Shown here piece after piece: positions 52,092 through 60,944 of a stretch of 64,000 bases of DNA (its first letter is position 1; each line of letters starts with the position of its first letter). This DNA is from Natronomonas aquatica. Its GTDB lineage: Archaea; Halobacteriota; Halobacteria; Halobacteriales; Haloarculaceae. The position numbers and the translations under genes were made by a program. Below the pieces are notes generated by a model. It saw only the letters and a program-made list of their open reading frames with translations. It did no database searches and had not been told where the DNA came from. The stretch covers positions 20,629 through 84,628 of the forward strand of contig NZ_JAHLKM010000009.1 of assembly GCF_024449025.1 (NCBI RefSeq), in the 5' to 3' direction.

Positions 52092-53490
52092 CCCCATCCT
52101 CAAGGAGCGACCATAGGGAGCGAGTAGGGTGGGGATGAATCGCCCTGCAAGGAAAACTTACACTTAACTATCTCGCACTACACAATCAACGTACAGCGCA
52201 TGGATTACGTACTCAAATACAGACTGTTCCCGACCAGCTATCAACGGGAGCTCCTGGACTGGGTGCGTGATACTGTGCGGCAAGTCTACAACCACGCGTT
52301 GCACCGATTCAACCGCATTCCCGAGGATGCAGGCACGGTCAGACAACGGGTGATGCAGGTCCGGGATGAACTACCGGACCTCAAAAACTGGTGGACCGAT
52401 CTGAATAATGTCTACTCGACCGTGCTACAACAGGCGGTTGAACGGATCGAAACCAACGTCAACAATCTCGGTAAACTCCGAGATGCTGGATACAATGTTG
52501 GATCGTTGAACTGGAAACCACTACACGAGTACCGGAGTTTCACGTATCGACAGCGGGGTTTCGAACTCGATAACAAGAATGGCTCCAACGGACGTGGAAT
52601 TCTCACACTCAAAAAAGTCAACAGCAAGACTATCGACGTACCAATCCGGCTTCACCGTGACCTCCCAGACGAAACCGAGGTAAAACACGTCACGGTGAAA
52701 AAAGACCGGACAGGTGCGTGGTATGCCTGCCTCAACGTCGAAAGAGATACACCCGACAAGCCAGCTCCTGAGGACATACACACGGAAGATACGGTCGGGA
52801 TCGACCTCGGGATCGTGAAGCTCATCCACGATTCTGACGGCAGACAGATCAATCGGCTTGAGTTGTCTGCCGATCGGAAGCGATTGGAACGTGAGCAACG
52901 AAAGCTCTCCCGGAAGGAACATGGGTCGAACAACTGGGAGAACCAGCGACAGACCGTCGCTGAAGTCCACAAACGGATGCGGAACAAAAAGGCGGACTTC
53001 AAACACAAGGTGGCGGCGTTCTACACCCGTGAATACGACGCTGTGTTCGTCGAGGACTTGAACGTGAAGTCGATGCTAGAGGGTAAGGAATGGTCGGAAT
53101 ACGGCTGAAGTCGGCTGGCGAGACTTCATCACGATCCTGAAGCATCATGGAAACAAACGTGGCTGTCACGTTATCGAAGTAGATCCGGAAGACACCACAA
53201 AAGGATGTAACCAGTGTGGTGTGAAAACTGAGAAGCCGCTATGGGTCCGTGAGCATTCCTGTCCAAGTTGCGGCTACATGACCGACCGTGACCATAATGC
53301 CGCGTTGAACGTCTGGGAGCGCGGGTTGCAGAAGCTAGGAGTGGTTCACTCCGAAGACACGCCTGTGGAGACTGCGACCGCTACGGAGCCAGAGGAATCG
53401 GCCTCTGTCTCTGCAAGTCGCGTCGTTGAAACAGGAAGCCCCTGCCTCAACGAAGCAACGCCAAGCGTTGCTGAGTAGGCAGGGGTAGTT
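52092..53490 (+). mobile_element. Solitary-tnpB (IS1341-type) element
   Basis: The left end is marked by a long hairpin, CCCCATCCT (52092-52100) pairing with AGGGTGGGG (52126-52134) with one G-T wobble, a pattern I recall from haloarchaeal elements of this type. The only gene is a frameshifted tnpB. The right end lies just after its stop, near 53485-53490, and abuts the last codons of the convergent kinase gene. Exact ends are estimated. Confidence 0.65.
52200..53478 (+). pseudogene. tnpB: tnpB with a frameshift
   Basis: The first part (MDYVLKYRLFPTSYQRELLD, with VGIDLGIVK and VFVEDLNVKSML, the first two RuvC residues) ends at a premature TGA near 53106. The missing C-terminal part continues in another frame from about 53100: GWRDFITILKHHGNKRG, the zinc finger CNQC...CPSC, and DRDHNAALNV with the third acidic residue. 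Comparing the junction with the normal sequence suggests a 2-nt loss at about 53086-53092. Restoring it would give about 426 aa. Not functional as read. Confidence 0.85.
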
Positions 53491-54941
53491 CACCCATCGT
53501 GGACGCGGTTGAGTTCGACTACGAACACACTGCCAGCAGGCTCGTTGTCTTCGACCCAAATTTCACCACTATAGCTATCGACGAGTTGATCGACCAAATA
53601 CAGGCCAAGGCCCGCTGCGGGGTCCTCCAGGCCATCTTGGCCTCGGCCGAAAATGGAGTCCTTCTGATCCTCGGGAATCCCCGGCCCGTCGTCGGCAATA
53701 CTGATTCGGATCGTCTCGTCGGTAGCCCTACACCTAACCTCAATAACGGGGTTGTCGTTGTGGTTGTGCTGGACAGCGTTGTTCAGGATATTCCGGAACA
53801 CCGATGAGAGCAGATCATCGGCCTGCACGCTGATATCTGGGAACTCGTCGTCCACCCGGAACGTGGCTTCCGGATACATTGACTGACACTTGGCTACTTC
53901 AGCGTCAAGAACCTCACAGACAGCGGTCGACTCCAACTCAGGGTGCCGGTCCGTTCCGAGGGCTTCAATAAAGTCGCGGACTGTTATAGTAAGATCAATT
54001 ACGTTTTGAGCCGTCTTCTGGATCCGATCGAGCATCGCTTGGCCCTCGTCGTCGAGATGCGGGGCGAGTTCCTCGCTCCACCCAACGATGACGCTCATAT
54101 CGTTCCGGATGTCGTGGCGTGTGACTCGGTTAAGTACGCGAAGTTGCTCGTTCGCCCGCGCTAGCGCCCGTTCAGAGGTCTTCCGTGGGCTGATGTCCTC
54201 AATAATCAGCAATACAGCCGGGGCTTGCCCCCATTTGATTCGAGCTGTGGTGAGCTCTACTGCCGAGTTGGGGCTGGTCCCGAGTGAATCGACCTCAACG
54301 CGGTCGATATACAACTCTCCGTTTGAGATGGCCGACAAATTGTCCTCAGAAAACGTATCATCCGCCGGGATAACGTCATCAAGTGACCAACCGACGAGAT
54401 CGACAGTGTCCCCGATCCCGAGAATATCGCGTGCTTCCTGGTTGGCAGATTCGATGGAATCGTCTTGGAGGATAACCACCCCATCGGGAAGCGCTTGAAG
54501 GATTTCCTGTAGTCGGACTTCGATATCGGCCAGGTTCGACTGAGCCCGATGGAATTCGATGGCCTGCTTGATCAGTTCGGTGACTCGATCCCATTGGTTG
54601 TCGAACCGGTCCGTGATCAAATAGTCCGTCACTCTGGCGTGAATCGCCCGACTGGCAACCGCCTCACTCCCTTCGCCAGTGAAGATGATAAATGGGAAGT
54701 TGGGATGTTGGACCCGCACCGCTTCGAGGAGAGAAATCCCGTCGACCTCGGGGAGTTCGTGATCGCTTACAACGCACTGCACATCGCTGGTCTCTTCGAG
54801 GGTGGCTAGTGCTGCGTTCGCTGTCTGTACCACTGTAACCTGAAATTCCTGGCCGAGCTGGTCAGGGAGCTGCTGAGCAACTGTCGGATCAGCGGTAACA
54901 GCAAGCACATGTGGTGGTTCACCGGCCAGGTTTTCATTCAT
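53490..54941 (-). CDS. Hybrid sensor kinase: receiver-PAS-histidine kinase
   Basis: A 483-aa soluble protein. An N-terminal receiver-like domain (VLAVTADPTVAQQLPDQL, with SDHELPEVDGISLL carrying the Asp) is followed by a PAS domain (ILQALPDGVVILQDD), the H-box VTRHDIRNDMSVI (His phospho-acceptor) and a HATPase with NILNNAVQHN, DDGPGIPE and AGLGLYLVDQL. This is a common haloarchaeal architecture for cytosolic sensors. The ATG at 54941 is used since the longer frame starts with TTG. The 3' end touches the second tnpB element. Confidence 0.88.
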   Translation of the reverse strand: MNENLAGEPPHVLAVTADPTVAQQLPDQLGQEFQVTVVQTANAALATLEETSDVQCVVSDHELPEVDGISLLEAVRVQHPNFPFIIFTGEGSEAVASRAIHARVTDYLITDRFDNQWDRVTELIKQAIEFHRAQSNLADIEVRLQEILQALPDGVVILQDDSIESANQEARDILGIGDTVDLVGWSLDDVIPADDTFSEDNLSAISNGELYIDRVEVDSLGTSPNSAVELTTARIKWGQAPAVLLIIEDISPRKTSERALARANEQLRVLNRVTRHDIRNDMSVIVGWSEELAPHLDDEGQAMLDRIQKTAQNVIDLTITVRDFIEALGTDRHPELESTAVCEVLDAEVAKCQSMYPEATFRVDDEFPDISVQADDLLSSVFRNILNNAVQHNHNDNPVIEVRCRATDETIRISIADDGPGIPEDQKDSIFGRGQDGLEDPAAGLGLYLVDQLVDSYSGEIWVEDNEPAGSVFVVELNRVHDG

Positions 54942-55247
54942 CGAATCGCCTAGCTGAGAACTGACGGTGTTTGCTGAGGTACTTTGAAATATTCCCTTCA
55001 ACAGCAGTCGTGAGGAGTTCTGTGCCTGTTTCGTTCGATTTCATAGCTTGAACTGGCTGTTCTGGTTCGCGTGGTTATTCATAAGTAGGTTGAAAACAAA
55101 GATCATTATAAATATTTTGTGAACGATAATAGACATATTCGAGATACCACAGTATTGAACCCAAACTGTTGGCCTTTTTAGACCTGTAGGTGTTGATATA
55201 GCCCGAATATTGGACAAAATTTACGAAATCCCGAAAATCACCGTCAC
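54942..55247. other. AT-rich intergenic region
   Basis: Markedly AT-rich (for example around 55080-55130, ATTATAAATATTTTG), with no recognised gene. It holds the promoter of the hybrid kinase; several TATA-like strings are present, so none can be singled out. Confidence 0.6.
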
Positions 55248-55772
55248 CTATTCAGTTGCAGAGTTGTCGTTTTCGTCCGACGCGTTGTCGCGCGCGTCCA
55301 TCTCTTCGGTCCCTTGTAAGAAAAAATGATTGAACGGTTGGACGTGCCGCTGTCTCATCATTTCTGATGATTCGATTTTGGCGCCAATATCGTGGATGGC
55401 GTCAGTAATCCGCGTAATTTCGCTCGTATCTGTGCCAACCACATGGACGTGGAGGTTTCGTTGCCCAGTCAGCATTTCACGAACGCCAATCACACCCTGA
55501 ATCCCTCGAATCTGCTCGGAATAGTCTTGCAGTTGAGCTGGTGACGCAGAGACTACGAACGTGATTTGTAGTGGGATATTGGCGGCTTCATAGTCGATCT
55601 CGGGGTGATAGCCTCTGATAATCCCGTCGTCTTCGAGTTGGTCGATCCGGTTGCGGATGGTACTAGCCGAGACACCCACCTTGTCGGCCATTGCTTCGGC
55701 TGACGTTTCCCGAGCGTCCTTCTGAAGCAAATAAAGGATACTCCGGTCAACGCCGTCTAAATCACGGCCCAT
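55248..55772 (-). CDS. Lrp/AsnC-family transcription regulator
   Basis: A 174-aa regulator. The N-terminal helix-turn-helix (LDGVDRSILYLLQKDARETS, then VGVSASTIRNRIDQLEDDGII) is followed by the alpha/beta effector domain with GYHPEIDYEAANIPLQI and GQRNLHVHVVG. A polar, acidic C-terminal tail of about 25 residues is unusual. The ATG at 55772 is chosen over an upstream TTG. The effector and targets are unknown; the adjacent genes are kinases and a membrane protease. Confidence 0.9.
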   Translation of the reverse strand: MGRDLDGVDRSILYLLQKDARETSAEAMADKVGVSASTIRNRIDQLEDDGIIRGYHPEIDYEAANIPLQITFVVSASPAQLQDYSEQIRGIQGVIGVREMLTGQRNLHVHVVGTDTSEITRITDAIHDIGAKIESSEMMRQRHVQPFNHFFLQGTEEMDARDNASDENDNSATE

Positions 55773-55931
55773 ACCCAAAAGTCGGCGTGGCAAGCATTAA
55801 CAATTTTCCATAATGTCGATTCGCAGTCGGATGGACTTACAAATTGATTCAACTTGTGCAAGATACAGTACGCGTATTCAGCACGATGTCTGGTGGAAGG
55901 AAGGCTGTTGAGCAAACGACAGAGCAACCAG

Positions 55932-56945
55932 TTACTCGGTTTCAGTATCGATCACTGGGTCTTCGAGTTCGGTCGTCTCGTTCGAATGTCCCGCCCGGTA
56001 GGCGCTTGTATACTGCTGAATTTTTCGGTAGAGCAGGTAGCCAAAGCCGCCTACATACAGTACCACATAGACGAAGAAGGCAGGAATTCGCGGGAGGCCG
56101 GTCAGGGTTTGGATCAGTCCGCTACCGATGCCGACTGTGGCGTTGTAGGTTGCGTGGATTACCGCCGCGATGATGAGCCCTTTGACGATGATTGGACCAC
56201 GGTTCTCGGGGTTAAACTTCGCTAACCCGAGGTAATAGCCCGCAAACGCCGAGTAGACGACGTGTCCGGGGCCGGCTAACGCCCGTGTCGCAGTGATATC
56301 ACCGCCGATACCGATCAGGTCCAAGCCCAGAGACAGACCGCCGACTTCTCCAACTGCTTGACTGATGTAAATGGCGTTCTCGATAGTCGCAAATCCGAGT
56401 CCGGCGACAGCGCCGTACACTGCTCCGTCGATAACTGCGGCGAACCGAGCGTCGTTATACGCATACAGCCGTACAGCAAGCAGTTTCACTGACTCCTCTA
56501 CGGGGCCCACGATGAGGAAGAAAAACAGAATCATCCCGATTCCGCCGAGTGCCGTGAAAACCGGCTGAAACAAGCTATTGGCAACGGCAGCGAGCCCTGC
56601 GGTGAGCACGCCAAGTATGAAGGTAGCCGCAAGCAGTGATAGCGGTGCTTTGGTCGTTACATCGCTATACCAGACGTACCCCGCCAGTAGCAGTGCGGGG
56701 AGGGCAGAGAGGACCGCTAGCACGCCGATCAAAGGCTCTCTCAGGATACTGAGTCCGCCGACAGATAAAAAAAGCAATACTGCGAGCAGGGCCAAGAGAA
56801 CCTGGCCGGTCCGAACCGCTAACCAGTAAATTGAGACCGAGGCGCTATCGAGGAGGGACCGCTGTTCCCACGTCGAGATTCCGTAGAGATCCCGCTTGTC
56901 GTCCGCCGCCTCGACAGGGTCGGTCTCTTGATCTACGTCTTCCAT
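55932..56945 (-). CDS. PrsW-family intramembrane metalloprotease
   Basis: A 337-aa protein with about eight membrane helices. The four PrsW metal-binding motifs are present: GPVEESVKLLAVR (E-E-x-x-K), GLGFATIENAIYI, GPGHVVYSAFAGYY and VIHATYN. PrsW proteases cleave membrane anti-sigma factors in Bacillus; the archaeal substrates are unknown. The ATG at 56945 begins an acidic cytosolic tail (EDVDQETDPVEAADDKRD); the longer frame adds a Cys-rich stretch without support. Confidence 0.87.
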   Translation of the reverse strand: MEDVDQETDPVEAADDKRDLYGISTWEQRSLLDSASVSIYWLAVRTGQVLLALLAVLLFLSVGGLSILREPLIGVLAVLSALPALLLAGYVWYSDVTTKAPLSLLAATFILGVLTAGLAAVANSLFQPVFTALGGIGMILFFFLIVGPVEESVKLLAVRLYAYNDARFAAVIDGAVYGAVAGLGFATIENAIYISQAVGEVGGLSLGLDLIGIGGDITATRALAGPGHVVYSAFAGYYLGLAKFNPENRGPIIVKGLIIAAVIHATYNATVGIGSGLIQTLTGLPRIPAFFVYVVLYVGGFGYLLYRKIQQYTSAYRAGHSNETTELEDPVIDTETE

Positions 56946-57042
56946 ACCGTTTCCATCGGAGAGTAGTTCATTTCCGCAGCACAGACAGCATGAACCGATC
57001 AATCGATCGCTTGATCCACTGCCCCATATCGGATTATTTCCT

Positions 57043-57186
57043 CTAATCGTGGGGGAGCGTCGTGTCCTTCAGTGGTCCACGACAGGCGGGGCATTCAGTC
57101 GTGTCCGTTAGGTCCTGGGTCCCCATTCCACAGTCTTGACAAACGTATAGCGTCGCCTCAGACGGGTCAGGATCGGTTTCAATCAC
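57043..57186 (-). CDS. 47-aa zinc-ribbon protein (rubrerythrin-like domain)
   Basis: From a GTG start: an acidic lead, then LYVCQDCGMGTQ and TECPACRGPLKD, a C-x2-C ... C-x2-C ribbon of the rubrerythrin-like type common in haloarchaea, ending TLPHD. The size, spacing and composition fit the family; the non-ATG start and absence of a clear promoter keep confidence moderate. Function unknown. Confidence 0.6.
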   Translation of the reverse strand: MIETDPDPSEATLYVCQDCGMGTQDLTDTTECPACRGPLKDTTLPHD

Positions 57187-57332
57187 ACCTGTCGTTTCGT
57201 CCGGCGTTCACTTCGAAATTCGCTATTGTTGACCAAGGAATTGAAGTGACATGGTATTCGCACGTACCTAACGGCAGCTTCAGCTGGAAACGTCCGGATA
57301 GGAGTCTAAAAAAGACTCGACACATCCCACTA

Positions 57333-58997
57333 CTACGTTTTTTCCTCAGCAAGAAATATTATGTCATCGATCGCGATAGAGAGCGTATCAGAGGCAACGT
57401 CCGCGTGGATTGACCAGCCATGAATCCGTGCCAGCGTGCGGGTATGAGCCAAAAGCATTCGTACATCTTCGTCTGTTTCTACCCCGTACTCAAACAGCTC
57501 TCCTGGCGTATCTATATCGAAAGGGTTTCCTTCACTGCTAATTTCCAGTTGGTCATCCGTCCGGCTGATATTTACAGTGGTCGCCCCACGCTTACGATGT
57601 ACCTCAAACAGCAAACGAAATAACTCACTACACCGAGTCCGCTCGGTTGCGATCGCCACTGGCTCTTTATCCGGAGTCTGTAACTCCATGTGTCCATTTT
57701 CGCTATGATCGAATCCCCTTCTCAACAGTGCCGATAGTGATACCGGTTCTGTTTCCGTAATCGGTCTCCCGTGATTGATCAACGAGAGCAGATCGTCGGC
57801 AATCTGTTCGATACGCTCTGTCGCTTCGATAGCGGGACTAATTGAACCGCCGGACACTTGATTGTCGGCTGATACCTCCGAATCGGAGTCGTCCCGTAGT
57901 AGCTCTAGCTCTCCTTTGAGAATAGTCAGTGGATTCCGGAGTTGGTGAGCTATCTCTTTGGTAACGCCTTCCAGATGTTCGGTTTGCTGTTTGAGCCGAC
58001 GGCGTCGGGTTTCCAGCTCTGTAACATCTGAGAGGACCACGGCCCGCCCGATTGCATCGGGTCCTAATTGTATCTCTAGCTCCCGGACCGTATAGTAACG
58101 TAGGCAGCCGTTTTGCTGTAGCTCGAACAGTGAATTGGTTCGTTCGGACCTGGCCAACGCTGGAATGGTCTCTTCAAGTGGATCGCCGAGAGACTCTTTG
58201 AGATTATTGAACAGACGCTCGGCGCTGTCGTTGTAATCAGCGATTCGCCCATGGTTATTAACGACAATAATGACCTCGCTAAGTTGGTCGGGAAGTTGTC
58301 GTCGTGCTGGCGCTCGGACTGACAGAAACGAATCTCTCGCTACCGTCACGATGCCGACTCCAAAGATTGCTGCTCCCAGCGGTTCATAAAAGATCAGTAC
58401 GAGCGATTCTAGCCATATACCTGCCAGTAGTTTTGGGGCCACTGGCAGCCCGATGAGTACAGTCAGCATCACCACCTTACTTGTGTTAGAATTTGAGGAA
58501 TAGTAGGTATCAAAGAGTACGTACATACCTATCGCAGCCCCTACATAGGCAAGTCCAGCAACAACCCAGTAAAGAACGCCGACCTCGGGAGCAAAATGTC
58601 TGAATGGGGTTGAAACGACTCTCGGACGAAAGTATAATCCGTGGAGTGGGTTTGTGAGTTTGAGTGCGATGATGGTGCCCACTCCCCCGATACTGAGCAG
58701 CTGAAGAGGACGGCTATGATGATACGGTGTACCGGCGTAGGCTGAACAGAACCACAGCCAGACGACCACAGTAGTGATACCCACAAATAAGCCGAGAGTG
58801 TAGCTAACACGCATAACTGTGACAGGGACAGGGAGTAATAAAAACAGATTAGAGACTGCCCAGACAGCGGTCAAACCAAGGAATACAGAAAGCGGACGGT
58901 GGATATCCGGCTCATAGAGTATAAGTACCCGCCAGGCTGCCCACAGACAGCCACCAGCAGCAACCAGAAACAGTCCCGCGATAGCTAACTGGAGCAT
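57333..58997 (-). CDS. 7TM-PAS histidine kinase with a degenerate ATPase domain
   Basis: A 554-aa protein. Residues 1 to about 220 form seven membrane helices of the N-terminal kinase-sensor type. A PAS-like domain follows (EVIIVVNNHGRIADYNDSAERLF), then the H-box EIAHQLRNPLTILKGEL with a phospho-acceptor His. The HATPase region is recognisable by position but degraded: the N-box reads ELFRLLFEVHRKRGA without its Asn, and the G1 region SEGNPFDID lacks the usual D-x-G-x-G. ATP binding may be weak or lost, so it could act as a pseudokinase or dimerisation partner. AT-richer than core genes. Confidence 0.82.
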   Translation of the reverse strand: MLQLAIAGLFLVAAGGCLWAAWRVLILYEPDIHRPLSVFLGLTAVWAVSNLFLLLPVPVTVMRVSYTLGLFVGITTVVVWLWFCSAYAGTPYHHSRPLQLLSIGGVGTIIALKLTNPLHGLYFRPRVVSTPFRHFAPEVGVLYWVVAGLAYVGAAIGMYVLFDTYYSSNSNTSKVVMLTVLIGLPVAPKLLAGIWLESLVLIFYEPLGAAIFGVGIVTVARDSFLSVRAPARRQLPDQLSEVIIVVNNHGRIADYNDSAERLFNNLKESLGDPLEETIPALARSERTNSLFELQQNGCLRYYTVRELEIQLGPDAIGRAVVLSDVTELETRRRRLKQQTEHLEGVTKEIAHQLRNPLTILKGELELLRDDSDSEVSADNQVSGGSISPAIEATERIEQIADDLLSLINHGRPITETEPVSLSALLRRGFDHSENGHMELQTPDKEPVAIATERTRCSELFRLLFEVHRKRGATTVNISRTDDQLEISSEGNPFDIDTPGELFEYGVETDEDVRMLLAHTRTLARIHGWSIHADVASDTLSIAIDDIIFLAEEKT

Positions 58998-59077
58998 CTA
59001 GATAGATTGTATACCTTGGTATGTAATGGTTCGGGTCAGATCAACCGAACCGTACTATGGGGACCGGATGGTACTGA

Positions 59078-59380
59078 TGGCCGTTCGAATCGGTCGGTAT
59101 AGGAATCGGACTTCGGTACGCTATAGAAAACGAGTGGAATCGTGATCGCGTCGTACGGGCGCATCAAGGGATTATTGGCCAAAATATCAAACTGGTCCCG
59201 TTGACTGGCGACGTATTGGACGCCGCTGCCGACCTCCGTTAGCAGTACGAGGTACTGAACGTCTTCGATGGTGCCCACCTCGGCAGTGCGTCTGTTCTCA
59301 ATAAGCCGGTCGTCTCAACGGAGACACTGTTTCCAAAGATTCCGGAAGTCGAACATATCGATCCTCGCGAACTCCGTTAA
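59078..59380 (+). pseudogene. Remnant of a PIN-domain toxin gene
   Basis: One frame reads LRYAIENEWNRDRVVRAH, KLVPLTGDVLDAAADLR, then an in-frame TAG, then QYEVLNVFDGAHLGSASVLN, KPVVSTETLFPKIPEVEH and IDPRELR before a TAA. NVFD (metal-binding Asp), followed by a late VSTDTLFP-like strand, is the C-terminal half of VapC-type PIN proteins. The N-terminal half with the first Asp is missing and a stop interrupts the rest, so it is non-functional. No antitoxin remnant is seen. Confidence 0.7.
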
Positions 59381-59696
59381 GTGAACGGTCCGCTGATGGG
59401 GCATGAGGGAGTCGAGGCTCTTTTGTCTGATTTGGACGCAAAGCGTCCTGGGCGGCAGTGGTGAGAGAGTTGCTGGGTTGCGGCCCCCTCGAGACGACGG
59501 GACTGCTGGCGGGACCATGCCGCTACCCCTATTTCGTCAGACGAAAACATTAGATAGGATTCCCGCATACCAGTTTTTGTGCCAGTCGTTCGCCTTGTGT
59601 TTGTAAGTTCGGCGGTTGGACATCCCCATGTTGCCCCGTGTCGAGTCGATCGGAGCGGATCGTTCGGCGATCCGGCAGACGGAGACGGACGGTAAC
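59381..59696. other. Spacer with short unassigned open frames
   Basis: On the minus strand a short frame begins MSNRRTYKHKANDWHKNWY and stops after about 30 residues; on the plus strand there are fragments such as EGVEALLSDLDAKRPGRQW. Neither matches a family I recognise. They may be remnants of former genes between the PIN remnant and the kinase gene. The promoter of the acid-sugar kinase is expected near 59670. Confidence 0.4.
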
Positions 59697-60944
59697 ATGC
59701 CGGCGCTCGGCATCGTTGCTGATGATCTCACTGGGACGATGGACACCGCCAGTGAAGTCGCTACGCGTGGCTACGGAACCGTCGTCGTCGCCGCCCCCGA
59801 CGCGTCGTTGCCGGACGCTGCAGTGGTCGCAGTTAACACCGACAGCCGGTATCTCCCGTCCGCCGATGCGGCCGACGCGGTCCGAAACAGCGTTGCGGCC
59901 CTCGATGCGTCGATCGTCTACAAAAAGATTGATTCGACGCTTCGGGGGAACATTGGCCCGGAGGTGGCCGCGGCGATGGGAGCCACAGGGGTCGATCTCG
60001 CCGTAGTCGCGCCTGCTTTCCCGGCTACCGGTCGGTGGACGTGGAAAGGTGTCCACAGGGTCGGCGGGATGCCCGTTGCTGAAACGGAGTTCGCCGCCGA
60101 TCGAAACGGGCCGCCCGCCTCGGACGTCACTGCACTGTTCGCGGAGCAGGACCTCCCGGCTGAACACGTCGACGGAGCGGACGTCGCAGGGGGTGTCGAT
60201 CGTATCGCAGACCGCTTCAACACCGCTGTCAAACGGCACGATCGGCCACCGATCGTCGTGTGTGACGCCCGAACCGCCGCACATTTGGACGCGATCGCCG
60301 CAGCCGGAGCCCGGTTCGATGCCCTGTTCGTTGGTAGCGGCGGCCTCGCGGCCCACCTTCGTCTGGACGTCACTCCTGACGCTTCTCAGGCGACGCCACG
60401 GCCAGGATCCGGAACGCCGCTTGCCGTAGCGGGAAGCGTCAGCGAGACGACGTTTGAACAACTCAACCACGTTCCCGACGATTGTCTACTCCGCCTCGAC
60501 CCCCTTTGCATGCTGGAGGGAACTCCAGACAAGGCGGCCGAGGTCGCGGACCGACTGGAGCGCGGAGTTCCGACCGTGGTCACCGCTGCCTCCGAACGTT
60601 CCACCGTGGAGGCGACGCTTGTCCAAGGGCGAGACCGTGGCCTCTCCAACCCGGAGATCCGCGACCGGATCGCAACGGGACTCGCTACGGTCGCCGGGGA
60701 AGCCTGCCAAATCACGCATCCGTCCGGATTCTTTTTCACCGGCGGAAACGTGGCGATGGCCGGACTGCGCGCGCTCGAGGCCACGACAGTCTCAGTGACA
60801 GGGACGATGGATGACGCCGGGATCCCCGTCGGACGGCTGATCGATGGCGTCGTACCTGAGATGCCGCTGATAACCAAGGCAGGCGGGTTCGGTGACCAGA
60901 CGACCATTATTAATTGTCTCGACGGGCTTGGTGGTGTACAGTGA
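59697..60944 (+). CDS. Four-carbon acid sugar kinase family protein (DtnK/OtnK-like)
   Basis: A 415-aa kinase with the N-terminal block LGIVADDLTGTMDTASEVA (DDLTGA-type signature) and a C-terminal nucleotide-binding half with GFFFTGGNVAMAGLRAL and ITKAGGFGD. Bacterial relatives phosphorylate D-threonate, D-erythronate or 3-oxo-tetronate. The ATG at 59697 starts at the signature; an upstream in-frame start adds 27 unsupported residues. It overlaps the PdxA-like gene as GTGA. The pairing kinase + PdxA2 is the D-threonate pathway arrangement in bacteria. Confidence 0.87.
   Translation: MPALGIVADDLTGTMDTASEVATRGYGTVVVAAPDASLPDAAVVAVNTDSRYLPSADAADAVRNSVAALDASIVYKKIDSTLRGNIGPEVAAAMGATGVDLAVVAPAFPATGRWTWKGVHRVGGMPVAETEFAADRNGPPASDVTALFAEQDLPAEHVDGADVAGGVDRIADRFNTAVKRHDRPPIVVCDARTAAHLDAIAAAGARFDALFVGSGGLAAHLRLDVTPDASQATPRPGSGTPLAVAGSVSETTFEQLNHVPDDCLLRLDPLCMLEGTPDKAAEVADRLERGVPTVVTAASERSTVEATLVQGRDRGLSNPEIRDRIATGLATVAGEACQITHPSGFFFTGGNVAMAGLRALEATTVSVTGTMDDAGIPVGRLIDGVVPEMPLITKAGGFGDQTTIINCLDGLGGVQ

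Noticed and set aside
59028..59051. GGTTCGG/CCGAACC hairpin downstream of the PIN remnant region
   Set aside because: Seven-bp arms with a 10-nt loop do not fit the 8-3-8 plan of the double-hairpin elements, and there is no second hairpin.
59036..59278. Minus-strand open frame of 80 codons
   Set aside because: It is antisense to the PIN-domain remnant, whose plus-strand reading matches a known family.
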